A stretch of DNA of 64,000 nucleotides from assembly GCA_900320545.1 (NCBI GenBank), contig ONSU01000003.1, forward strand, positions 1 through 64,000, given 5' to 3'. How positions within the stretch are numbered: the stretch's first letter is position 1; each line of letters opens with the position of its first letter. Shown piece by piece: positions 7,456 through 15,190 of the stretch. The translations under genes were made by a program, and so were the position numbers. The stretch comes from an uncultured Bacteroidales bacterium (GTDB lineage: Bacteria; Bacteroidota; Bacteroidia; Bacteroidales; UBA932). The notes beneath the pieces were generated by a model. It was not told the origin of the DNA. It did not search any database and saw nothing but the letters and a program-made list of their open reading frames with translations.

Positions 7456-8829
7456 ATGGACAGACGAGATTTTCTGCATATCGCCGCGGCGGCGGGACTG
7501 GCCGGGTGTACGGGGAAGACTCCCGATCAGGTCGTGAATGACGCGTCGGGTGTCGGGAACGATATAGCGGGACAAGGAAATGGCGTGGCGGGCGACGGGA
7601 TGACGTACCGCACGAACCCCAGGACCGGCGAGAAGGTGTCACTGCTGGGATTCGGGATGATGCGGCTGCCGATGGAGGACGGGGTGGTCGACCAGGAGAC
7701 CGTCAACGAATTCGTCGATTACGCCCTGGAACACGGCGTCAATTACTTCGACACCTCCCCCGTCTACTGCCAGGGCAAGTCCGAGAAAGCGACGGGAGAC
7801 GCCCTCCGGCGCCATCCGCGGGACAGTTACTTCGTCGCCACCAAACTCTCCAATTTCAACAAGGACGACTGGCCCCGGGATGCGGCAATCAAAATGTACC
7901 GCAATTCGTTCGAAAACCTGGGTGTCGACTATATCGACTATTACCTCCTCCACGCCATCGGAACGGGCGGCGGTATGGAGGAATTCAACGGCCGCTACAT
8001 CGACAACGGGATGCTCGATTTCCTGCTGGAAGAGCGCGCGGCGGGCCGGATCCGCAATCTCGGATTCTCCTACCACGGCGACATCTCGGTCTTCGACTAC
8101 CTGCTCGCCCATCACGACAAATACCGCTGGGACTTCGTCCAGATCCAGCTCAATTACCTCGACTGGAAATACGCCAAACTCATCAACAAGCGCAACACCG
8201 CCGCCGAATACCTCTACGGCGAACTCAGCAAGCGGGGCATCCCGGCCGTCATCATGGAGCCGCTCCTCGGCGGCCGCCTGGCCAATGTGCCGGAAAGCGT
8301 CGCCGCGCGGATGAAGCAGCGGGATCCGGACAGGAGCATCGCCTCCTGGGCCTTCCGCTTCGCCGGGTCACAGCCCGACGTCCTGACGATCCTGAGCGGA
8401 ATGACCCGGATGGAGCACATCGAGGACAACCTCTCCAACCTCTCTCCCCTGCAGCCGCTCACCGCGGACGACCTCGATTTCCTTCAGGAGATGGCCGCCA
8501 AGATGATGGAATTCGACACCATCCCCTGCACCGACTGCAAATACTGCATGCCCTGCCCTTACGGCATCGACATCCCGGCCATCTTCAAGCATTACAACAA
8601 ATGCATCGCCGACGACAACGTCCCGCCCTCCAGCCGCGACGCCCGTTACCACAAGGCGCGCAGGGCCTTCCTCGTGGGCTATGACCGCAGCGTTCCGAAA
8701 CTCCGCCAGGCCGACCACTGCATCGGCTGCGGCCGCTGCGCCCGCCACTGTCCGCAGCGGATTGCAATTCCGGCCGAACTCCGCCGCATCGACGCCTACA
8801 TCGAGCGGCTCAAACAGGACAAATTGTAA
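7456..8829 (+). CDS. Exported aldo/keto reductase with C-terminal 4Fe-4S domain (Tat-type lipoprotein signal)
   Basis: 457 residues. The N terminus MDRRDFLHIAAAAGLAGC combines a twin-arginine signal with a lipobox, so the folded enzyme is probably exported by Tat and lipid-anchored. The aldo/keto reductase barrel spans about residues 50-340; catalytic-tetrad candidates are Asp in YFDTS, Tyr in PVYCQGKSE, Lys in VATKL and His in LLHAI. The C-terminal part has CTDCKYCMPC and CIGCGRCARHC for two 4Fe-4S clusters. It starts one base after the polyferredoxin gene, suggesting the membrane protein feeds it electrons. Residues about 21-30, just after the lipobox, are encoded by a dispersed palindromic repeat. 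The start at 7456 is chosen over an upstream in-frame one because it creates the Tat signal. Confidence 0.88.
   Translation: MDRRDFLHIAAAAGLAGCTGKTPDQVVNDASGVGNDIAGQGNGVAGDGMTYRTNPRTGEKVSLLGFGMMRLPMEDGVVDQETVNEFVDYALEHGVNYFDTSPVYCQGKSEKATGDALRRHPRDSYFVATKLSNFNKDDWPRDAAIKMYRNSFENLGVDYIDYYLLHAIGTGGGMEEFNGRYIDNGMLDFLLEERAAGRIRNLGFSYHGDISVFDYLLAHHDKYRWDFVQIQLNYLDWKYAKLINKRNTAAEYLYGELSKRGIPAVIMEPLLGGRLANVPESVAARMKQRDPDRSIASWAFRFAGSQPDVLTILSGMTRMEHIEDNLSNLSPLQPLTADDLDFLQEMAAKMMEFDTIPCTDCKYCMPCPYGIDIPAIFKHYNKCIADDNVPPSSRDARYHKARRAFLVGYDRSVPKLRQADHCIGCGRCARHCPQRIAIPAELRRIDAYIERLKQDKL
7518..7543 (-). repeat. Dispersed palindromic repeat copy in the aldo/keto reductase gene
   Basis: 26-bp sequence whose reverse complement matches the copy upstream of recF (46165-46190) at 24 of 26 positions; a related, more perfectly palindromic copy lies in coaE (16195-16222). 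It is translated in-frame in the linker after the lipobox. The DNA that follows (to about 7600) contains degenerate GTCGGGAACGA-like units, similar to the short units adjoining the recF copy. Confidence 0.8.
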
Positions 8830-8839
8830 AATTTTTTCC

Positions 8840-8847
8840 TAAATTTG
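8840..8847 (+). promoter_or_regulatory. Putative -7 element (TAAATTTG) for the Ig-like lipoprotein gene
   Basis: Matches the Bacteroidetes -7 consensus TAnnTTTG and lies 25 bases before the ATG at 8873. No convincing -33 box. Confidence 0.45.
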
Positions 8848-8872
8848 TGGGATAGAATATTGTGTTTTTAGA

Positions 8873-11047
8873 ATGAAGCGATTTTTCTTTTTCATGCTTA
8901 CGGCAGGGATTCTCCTGCTGGCGGGCTGCAACAAGGTTAACACCCACGGCAACTTCGTCCTCGTCGACAGTATCACCCTCAATCAGACGGACGCCACACT
9001 GAGCGTAGGAGGGACGCTGGACCTCACCGCCACGGTGACTCCCAAAGACGCCTCCAACGCCACGGTCAAATGGGAATCGACCGATGACAAAGTCGCCAGC
9101 GTAGACGCCGGCAAGGTCACGGCGCTCAAGACCGGCCTTGCCACCATCAAAGCGAAGGCCGGCGGGAAGGAAGCATCCTGCAAGATCACGGTCGTCGACA
9201 AGATCATTCCCGTGACGGGCGTATCCGTCACGCCGTCCGACCCGACGGTCGGTGTCGGCGGCACGGTCGTCCTCACGGCCCGGCTGACCCCGTCGAACGC
9301 AACCAATCACAATGTGAGCTGGGTGTCGAAAAACACCGACGTCGCCACCGTCGACAACAAGGGCGTCGTCACGGGACGCTCCCGGGGGCAGGCCCAGGTC
9401 ACCGTCACCACCGAGGACGGAAACAAGACCGCCTCGGTCACCGTAAAGGTCGTGCAGCCGATTACCGACTTCACGATTACCGCACCGAATTCCTCCACGT
9501 TCGATGTCGACAACGACGCCTTCGTGATGACCGTCGGCGAGACCTGCCAGATCCAGACCTCCGCCACCCCGTCCACGCACGACGACAGTTTTGAATATAC
9601 CGTCCAGAGCGGCGGCTCCGATTATCTCAGCGTCAGTTCCTCCGGACTCATCTCGGCCGGGAAACAATCCGCCGGCAAGAGTTTTTCCGTGAATGTCAAG
9701 GCCAGGGCAGGCGGCGTCTCGCGCTCCGTCAAGGTCAGCGTATGGGACAAACCGACCGACATCACCCTCCTTCAGGGTGGTGATGTCAACGACATCGGCC
9801 GCAACGCTTCACAGGTCTACGTCCTCAGCGTAACCCCCTCCACGGCTTATGCCAAGAGGTTCTCCATCGCCGGGTGGACCGGGGATATGACCTATTCCAT
9901 GGCTGCTCGGAACGGGAAAGACGCGCTTTTCATCAAGGCCCCCAATGCCGCCCTCGCAAACACATCCTCCAAGACCAATACCGTCTCCTCCACCGTGACC
10001 TTGCAGACCGGCTCCAAGTCGGCGCCTTTCACAAAGAGCATTCAATTCATCCTGACCTACTACGATCCCTTCGAGGCCAAGCCGGGAGACGTGATCACCT
10101 GCTCGGGGAACAAGATGATCATCCGCGACGGCGGCTACCGGGGCAACGGCATTCACCGGAGCGGACTCAAGTCCTATTGGTCCCCCAACTTCTTTGACGT
10201 CGCGATCCTCGCCTGTGTCACCGACTTCCATCTTACGGAAGACCCGGCGCTCAATGCCAACTCCTTTACCGGGGCGGATGCCTTCTATGCCGGAGATGAC
10301 ACCTTCAACGCTTATGAATACAATACCGGTACGCGCGGCAAACTTCACGGCATCGCGATCCCCTGCAACACGACCGGCCTCAAAAGGACTACCGACAGCC
10401 CCTGGGAAAAGACCGACGGCGAAAAGTGGCAGGGAGAACACGCCAACGTGAATCCGGACGGCTATTCCTCCACCTATATGAGTCCCTCGAGCCTGGCCTC
10501 GCACAAGCATACCGCGTTCTACAACACGGCCGGCCTCCTGAAATACAGCAACTCCGGGAAGGAGAGCCGGGACGTCAGACCCATTATCTACTGCTCGTCC
10601 GACGCGATGAAAACGTATCTGAAGGTTTCCAGCCTGCGCTATGCAAATTACTACTATGACAGCAACGCCGCCGCGGGCCTGATCAACAGGACCTGTTCCT
10701 CCGGAGGATCGACCCGGATTTCCGCACGCTGGGACGCGACAAAATGCTCGCCCTGGCTGCTCCCCACCGTCGCGGACATGCTATCCATCCTCTCGGGCAA
10801 TTCCGATACCGCCAACAAGAACGAAGTTCGGCAGATCGGCGATCATATCACGGCCCTGGAGAGTACGCTGAAAGTCACCACCGGAGACACGTCGATCTCT
10901 CTCTACAACGAATCCTGGTGGACAAGCCAGCAGATGGGTACCGACTATGCCTGGTGGGTCTTCTATTCCGGCCTCTCGTCTAAGGCCTCGGTGGAAAAGA
11001 ACAACAAGACGAACGTCGCATCCGTTTTACCGATACTGTATTTCTAA
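8873..11047 (+). CDS. Large Ig-like (BIG2) repeat lipoprotein
   Basis: 724 residues with a lipoprotein signal (MKRFFFFMLTAGILLLAGC). Two clear BIG2 modules follow (about residues 30-112: VTPKDASNATVKWES ... AGKVTALKTGLATIKAKAGG; about 115-195: LTPSNATNHNVSWVS ... GVVTGRSRGQAQVTV), then a less regular Ig-like region. The C-terminal 400 residues are rich in S, T, N and Y and end in a hydrophobic strand (ASVLPILYF), a layout seen in surface or fimbrillin-like proteins of Bacteroidales. Probably surface-exposed and adhesive; substrate unknown. It resembles the protein at 4370 only in the Ig-like part. Confidence 0.8.
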   Translation: MKRFFFFMLTAGILLLAGCNKVNTHGNFVLVDSITLNQTDATLSVGGTLDLTATVTPKDASNATVKWESTDDKVASVDAGKVTALKTGLATIKAKAGGKEASCKITVVDKIIPVTGVSVTPSDPTVGVGGTVVLTARLTPSNATNHNVSWVSKNTDVATVDNKGVVTGRSRGQAQVTVTTEDGNKTASVTVKVVQPITDFTITAPNSSTFDVDNDAFVMTVGETCQIQTSATPSTHDDSFEYTVQSGGSDYLSVSSSGLISAGKQSAGKSFSVNVKARAGGVSRSVKVSVWDKPTDITLLQGGDVNDIGRNASQVYVLSVTPSTAYAKRFSIAGWTGDMTYSMAARNGKDALFIKAPNAALANTSSKTNTVSSTVTLQTGSKSAPFTKSIQFILTYYDPFEAKPGDVITCSGNKMIIRDGGYRGNGIHRSGLKSYWSPNFFDVAILACVTDFHLTEDPALNANSFTGADAFYAGDDTFNAYEYNTGTRGKLHGIAIPCNTTGLKRTTDSPWEKTDGEKWQGEHANVNPDGYSSTYMSPSSLASHKHTAFYNTAGLLKYSNSGKESRDVRPIIYCSSDAMKTYLKVSSLRYANYYYDSNAAAGLINRTCSSGGSTRISARWDATKCSPWLLPTVADMLSILSGNSDTANKNEVRQIGDHITALESTLKVTTGDTSISLYNESWWTSQQMGTDYAWWVFYSGLSSKASVEKNNKTNVASVLPILYF

Positions 11048-11066
11048 GACCTATAAAACGAACCTT

Positions 11067-12422
11067 ATGGACAAATTCACCCAAAAGTATTTCGACGCCT
11101 TCATGGCGGACATCATCGCCCGGAATCCCGGCGAGAAAGAGTTTCACCAGGCCGTCCGCGAAGTAGCGGCCAGCGTCGCTCCCTACATCGTGGAGCATCC
11201 CCACCTGATGGATCTCAAGGTGCTGGAACGCATCGCAGAGCCCGAACGCATCATCATCTTCCGCGTCCCGTGGATGGACGACAACGGCGAGGTGCGCGTC
11301 AACCGCGGCTTCCGCGTGCAGTGCTCCAGCGTGATCGGCCCTTACAAGGGCGGCATCCGCTTCCACGCCAGCGTCAACCTCTCCATCATGAAGTTCCTCG
11401 CCTTCGAGCAGACCTTCAAGAACGCCCTCACCACCCTTCCGATGGGCGGGGCCAAGGGCGGCAGCGACTTCAACCCGCGCGGCAAGTCCGACGCCGAAGT
11501 GATGCGCTTCTGCCAGAGTTTCATGACGGAACTCTTCCGCCATATCGGGCAGGATACGGACGTCCCGGCCGGCGACATCGGCGTGGGCGGCCGCGAGATC
11601 GGCTACCTCTTCGGGCAGTACCGCCGTCTCCGGGACGAATTCACCGGCACCCTCACGGGTAAGGGCCTCAACTGGGGCGGCTCCCGCCTCCGTCCGGAAG
11701 CGACCGGCTACGGCCTGTGCTATTTCGCCACCGAGATGCTGGCGACCCGCGGCCAGTCCTTCGAGGGCAAGACCGTCGTCGTCTCCGGCGCCGGCAACGT
11801 GGCCCAGTACGCCGCGCAGAAAGCGATGCGCCTCGGGGCGAAGGTCGTAACCCTCAGCGATTCCGACGGCTACATCTACGATCCCGACGGACTCGACGAG
11901 GACAAGATGGCGTACGTGTTCGAACTCAAGAACATCTACCGCGGCCGCATCAAGGAGTACGCCGCCAAATATCCTACGGCGAAGTATTTCCCGGGCGAGA
12001 AACCCTGGAAGACACCCTGCGACATCGCGCTCCCCTGCGCTACGCAGAACGAAATCGACGAGGCGGGCGCCAGGGCGCTCATCGCCGGAGGCTGCCAGTG
12101 TGTGGCGGAAGGCGCCAACATGCCCTCCACGCCGGAGGCCATCCAGGTCTTCCAGGATGCGGGCATCCTCTACTCGCCGGGCAAGGCGTCCAATGCCGGC
12201 GGAGTCGCCACCTCGGGCCTCGAGATGAGCCAGAACTCCGTCCGCCAGCACTGGACCCGGGAGGAGGTCGACGCCCACCTGCACCGCATCATGTCCGACA
12301 TCCACGCCGCCTGCGTCAAGTACGGCAAGGAGCCGGACGGCACCGTCAATTACGTCAAGGGAGCCAATCTCGCCGGTTTCATCAAAGTCGCCGACGCGAT
12401 GGTAGACCAAGGGCTGGTATAA
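11067..12422 (+). CDS. gdhA: Glutamate dehydrogenase
   Basis: 451-residue hexameric-type glutamate dehydrogenase interconverting 2-oxoglutarate plus ammonium and glutamate. The substrate-binding region shows YKGGIRFH, the catalytic lysine lies in PMGGAKGGSDF, and PAGDIGVGGREIGY and the nucleotide-fold GAGNVAQYAA are present. The length of about 450 is typical of the NADP-dependent anabolic enzyme. The start at 11067 gives MDKFTQKYFD, close to other Bacteroidales GdhA proteins; the in-frame upstream extension overlaps the previous gene. Transcription appears to end at a strong hairpin at 12447-12474. Confidence 0.95.
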   Translation: MDKFTQKYFDAFMADIIARNPGEKEFHQAVREVAASVAPYIVEHPHLMDLKVLERIAEPERIIIFRVPWMDDNGEVRVNRGFRVQCSSVIGPYKGGIRFHASVNLSIMKFLAFEQTFKNALTTLPMGGAKGGSDFNPRGKSDAEVMRFCQSFMTELFRHIGQDTDVPAGDIGVGGREIGYLFGQYRRLRDEFTGTLTGKGLNWGGSRLRPEATGYGLCYFATEMLATRGQSFEGKTVVVSGAGNVAQYAAQKAMRLGAKVVTLSDSDGYIYDPDGLDEDKMAYVFELKNIYRGRIKEYAAKYPTAKYFPGEKPWKTPCDIALPCATQNEIDEAGARALIAGGCQCVAEGANMPSTPEAIQVFQDAGILYSPGKASNAGGVATSGLEMSQNSVRQHWTREEVDAHLHRIMSDIHAACVKYGKEPDGTVNYVKGANLAGFIKVADAMVDQGLV

Positions 12423-12446
12423 CGACCAGATGCCGGTATAACGACT

Positions 12447-12474
12447 AAGGGCTGGTATTCACCAGCCCTTTTTT
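12447..12474 (+). terminator. Intrinsic terminator after gdhA
   Basis: Perfect 10-bp stem (AAGGGCTGGT / ACCAGCCCTT) with a 4-base loop followed by a run of T; 25 bases after the gdhA stop. Confidence 0.9.
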
Positions 12475-12480
12475 CGTGTC

Positions 12481-12584
12481 TCGCCCGACAGGGATAGGAT
12501 GTGTCAGAATACCGGCCAAAATCTGCGCTTCCTCGCCCGTCAGGCATAGGATGTGCCGGAAAATCGGCCAGAATCCGCGCTTCC
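12481..12584. repeat. Two-copy 52-bp direct repeat between gdhA and kbl
   Basis: Copies at 12481-12532 and 12533-12584 are about 80 percent identical; each starts TCGCCCG, contains ATAGGATGTG and ends GCGCTTCC. The second copy runs to the last base of the kbl stop codon. Confidence 0.8.
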
Positions 12585-13771
12585 TACAGGACTGCGAGGC
12601 GCTTGCCGACCTTGATGAAGGCCGCGATGGCCTTGTCGAGCTGCTCGCGCGTATGCGCGGCGGAGAGTTGTACGCGGATGCGGGCCTGGCCCTGCGGCAC
12701 GACGGGATAATAGAAGCCCGTGACGAAGATGCCCTCCTCCGCCATCGCGGCCGCAAAGCGCTGCGACAGCGGGGCGTCGTACAGCATCACGGCGCAGATG
12801 GCGCTCTGGGTGGGCTTGATGTCAAACCCGGCAGCCATCATCTTCCCGCGGAAATATTCCACATTCTCCACAAGGCGATCGTGGAGCGCATTCCCTTCTC
12901 CCAGCATTTTGAAGAGTTCGATGCCGGCGCCGACGATCATCGGGGGCAGCGAATTGGAGAACAGATACGGGCGGCTGCGCTGGCGGAGCATCTCGATGAT
13001 CTCCTTGCGGCCGGTCGTAAATCCGCCGACGGCGCCGCCGAAGGCCTTGCCGAGCGTACCGGTGAAGATATCGATGCGGCCGTAGCAGCCGAACTGCTCG
13101 GCGACGCCGTGTCCGGTGGGACCGACGACCCCGGCGCTGTGGCTCTCGTCCACCATCACCAGGGCGTCATATTTCTCGGCCAGGTCGCAGATCTTGTCCA
13201 TCGGAGCCACGTTGCCGTCCATCGAGAACACGCCGTCGGTGACGATGATGCGGAAACGCTGGGCCTGCGCCTCCCGGAGTTTGGCTTCGAGGTCGGCCAT
13301 ATCGGCATTGGCATAGCGGTAGCGCACGGCCTTGCAAAGGCGGACACCGTCGATGATGGAAGCGTGGTTCAGCGAATCGGAGATGATGGCGTCCTCGGCG
13401 GTCAGGAGCGGCTCGAAGACGCCGCCGTTGGCGTCGAAGCAGGCCGCATAGAGGATGGTGTCTTCGGTATGGAAGTATTCGGAGACGGCTTTTTCCAACT
13501 CTTTGTGGAGATCCTGCGTACCGCAGATGAAGCGTACGGAAGACATTCCGTAGCCCCGGGCGTCCATCGCCCTTTTGGCCGCTTCGACGAGCCGGGGACT
13601 GTCGGCGAGACCGAGATAGTTGTTGGCGCAGAAATTCAGCGCCTTGCTGCCGTCCTGGAGGGTGATCTCCGCCCCCTGGGCCGAAGCGATATTGCGTTCG
13701 TTCTTATACAGGCCCGCCTCGCGGATTCCGTCGAGGGTTTCTTGTAGATGTTTTTGGAATTTTCCGTACAT
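12584..13771 (-). CDS. kbl: Glycine C-acetyltransferase (2-amino-3-ketobutyrate CoA ligase)
   Basis: 395-residue PLP enzyme of the alpha-oxoamine synthase family. It cleaves 2-amino-3-ketobutyrate with CoA to glycine and acetyl-CoA, the second step of threonine breakdown. Seen: NFCANNYLGL near the start, the DESHSAGVVG motif carrying the PLP-contacting Asp and His, and FTGTLGKAFGG with the Schiff-base lysine. The start at 13771 gives MYGKFQKHLQETL, standard for Kbl. The frame stays open far upstream over the tdh gene, but that extension is antisense. A -7 element (TAAATTTG, minus strand 13799-13806) precedes it. Divergent tdh supplies its substrate. Confidence 0.95.
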   Translation of the reverse strand: MYGKFQKHLQETLDGIREAGLYKNERNIASAQGAEITLQDGSKALNFCANNYLGLADSPRLVEAAKRAMDARGYGMSSVRFICGTQDLHKELEKAVSEYFHTEDTILYAACFDANGGVFEPLLTAEDAIISDSLNHASIIDGVRLCKAVRYRYANADMADLEAKLREAQAQRFRIIVTDGVFSMDGNVAPMDKICDLAEKYDALVMVDESHSAGVVGPTGHGVAEQFGCYGRIDIFTGTLGKAFGGAVGGFTTGRKEIIEMLRQRSRPYLFSNSLPPMIVGAGIELFKMLGEGNALHDRLVENVEYFRGKMMAAGFDIKPTQSAICAVMLYDAPLSQRFAAAMAEEGIFVTGFYYPVVPQGQARIRVQLSAAHTREQLDKAIAAFIKVGKRLAVL

Positions 13772-13798
13772 TTTTGTTGATTTTTGTTTCTGTCGAGA

Positions 13799-13849
13799 CA
13801 AATTTAATAATAATTTTAACACAAGAAACCAGATATTTTCATAAATTTG
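13799..13849. promoter_or_regulatory. Divergent -7 elements between kbl and tdh
   Basis: TAAATTTG occurs on the minus strand at 13799-13806 (for kbl) and on the plus strand at 13842-13849 (for tdh). The plus-strand element overlaps a possible TTG start at 13847 and so favours the downstream GTG at 13871 as the true tdh start. Confidence 0.55.
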
Positions 13850-13870
13850 CAAGAAAGAATCGCGCAGAAA

Positions 13871-14833
13871 GTGAAAAATATATTGGTCATCGGTTCGACC
13901 GGCCAGATCGGCTCCGAACTCACAATGAAACTCCGGAGGGAAATCCCCGGCAGCACCGTCGTGGCCGGGTATATCCCCGGCGCAGAACCCAAGGGCATCC
14001 TGCTCGAGAGCGGTCCCGCGGAGATCGCCGACGTCCGCGACGGCGCCACCCTCGCCGGGATTGTCGCCCGCTACCGGATCGACACCATCTACAACCTCGC
14101 CGCCCTCCTGTCGGCCGTCGCCGAACGCAAGCCGCTCCTCGCCTGGGACATCCAGATGAACGGCCTCCTGAACATCCTCGAAGTGGCCCGCGAGAAAGGC
14201 TGCGCGGTATTCACCCCCTCCTCCATCGGCTCCTTCGGCCCCGAGACACCGCACGACGGCACCCCGCAGGACACCATCCAGCGGCCCCGCTCGATGTACG
14301 GCGTCACCAAAGTCGCCACCGAGCTCCTGAGCGACTACTACTTCCACAAATACGGCGTCGACACCCGCTCCGTCCGCTTCCCCGGCCTCATCTCCTACGT
14401 CACCCCTCCCGGCGGCGGCACCACCGACTACTCCGTCGAAATGTACTACGCCGCGGTCAAAGGCGAGGTCTACACCTGCCCGATCGGCGCCGGCACCTTC
14501 ATGGACATGATGTACATGGCCGACGCCCTCCGCGCCGCCGTTCAGCTGATGGAAGCCGACCCCGCACGCCTCCGTCACCGCAACGCCTTCAACATCGCCT
14601 CGATGAGCTTCGACCCCGAGATCCTCGCGGCCGCCATCCGTCGGCAAATTCCATCTTTCACATTCAAATACGACGTCGATCCCGTCCGCCAGGCCATCGC
14701 CAACAGCTGGCCCGACCGCCTCGACGACCGCTGCGCCCGCGAAGAATGGGACTGGGCGCCGCAGTTCGACATCGACCGGATGACTACCGAAATGATAGCG
14801 GGACTCCGCAAAAAATTCGGAATCCAAGCCTGA
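13871..14833 (+). CDS. tdh: L-threonine 3-dehydrogenase, SDR/epimerase type
   Basis: 320-residue NAD-dependent short-chain-type threonine dehydrogenase, unlike the zinc-dependent E. coli enzyme. It oxidises L-threonine to 2-amino-3-ketobutyrate, used by the divergent kbl. Seen: N-terminal nucleotide loop ILVIGSTGQIGSEL; TPSSIGSFGP; the YGVTK motif (Y-x3-K catalytic pair); and TTDYSVEMYYAAVKG, typical of this TDH group. I choose the GTG at 13871 (mature start MKNILVIG) because an in-frame TTG at 13847 lies inside the probable promoter. A hairpin terminator follows at 14864-14896. Confidence 0.9.
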   Translation: MKNILVIGSTGQIGSELTMKLRREIPGSTVVAGYIPGAEPKGILLESGPAEIADVRDGATLAGIVARYRIDTIYNLAALLSAVAERKPLLAWDIQMNGLLNILEVAREKGCAVFTPSSIGSFGPETPHDGTPQDTIQRPRSMYGVTKVATELLSDYYFHKYGVDTRSVRFPGLISYVTPPGGGTTDYSVEMYYAAVKGEVYTCPIGAGTFMDMMYMADALRAAVQLMEADPARLRHRNAFNIASMSFDPEILAAAIRRQIPSFTFKYDVDPVRQAIANSWPDRLDDRCAREEWDWAPQFDIDRMTTEMIAGLRKKFGIQA

Positions 14834-14863
14834 AACGGCAAAATAACTTTTAATTCATAAGCA

Positions 14864-14896
14864 AAAAGGCACATTATTCAAACAAATGTGCCTTTT
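14864..14896. terminator. Bidirectional hairpin terminator after tdh
   Basis: Perfect 12-bp arms (14864-14875 and 14885-14896; AAAAGGCACATT / AATGTGCCTTTT) around a 9-base loop, with A and T runs on the two outer ends, so it could terminate on either strand. Confidence 0.85.
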
Positions 14897-14954
14897 ATCA
14901 TATTGTATCCGATAAAAGATATTTACAAAAAAATTGAAAAAATTCTTAAAAAAA

Positions 14955-14985
14955 TTTGGTAATTAAAAAAATTGTCGTACCTTTG
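14955..14985 (+). promoter_or_regulatory. Consensus Bacteroidetes promoter with no protein gene downstream
   Basis: TTTG at 14955-14958, exactly 19 bases, then TACCTTTG at 14978-14985: a full match to the TTTG/TAnnTTTG promoter. Expected transcription start is near 14992. The next features are a structured short stretch and a terminator at 15072-15106. Confidence 0.8.
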
Positions 14986-14991
14986 TATCCG

Positions 14992-15106
14992 GGTTGAGGC
15001 TGATGAGGTTCTCTCTCGCCAAGACCTATTGGTTATTAGTTTTAGTGTTATTAATTATGTGGTTAGTATGAAGTGGTCTGCGCGTGATGCGTCGACTACT
15101 TTTTTT
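14992..15106 (+). ncRNA. Candidate small RNA of about 115 nt
   Basis: Bounded by a consensus promoter (14955-14985) and an intrinsic terminator (15072-15106: stem AGTGGTC / GACTACT with an extra inner stem, then seven T). The 5' end can fold as GGTT-GA-GGC (14992-15000) pairing with GCC-AA-GACC (15018-15026), leaving a GA/AA internal loop. The middle (about 15027-15068) is AU-rich and looks unstructured. No convincing open reading frame fits inside. I do not recognise an Rfam family. Confidence 0.5.
15072..15106 (+). terminator. Terminator of the candidate small RNA
   Basis: Outer 7-bp stem (15072-15078 with 15094-15100, one G-U pair), an inner 4-bp stem, and T7 at 15100-15106. Confidence 0.7.
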
Positions 15107-15190
15107 ATACCCCCACCCTCCGCGTCTCAATCCAGACCGGAGACTCAATGCATCACCTTCCTTTGCACAGCATCAATAAAGGCCATAAAC

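Noticed and set aside
13847..13870. TTG start for tdh.
   Set aside because: It lies inside a TAAATTTG -7 element; the GTG at 13871 gives the standard N terminus.
15000..15026. Hammerhead ribozyme: the candidate RNA contains CTGATGAG.
   Set aside because: The matching GAAA box and a cleavage-site stem are absent within the expected distance; only one half of the core is present.
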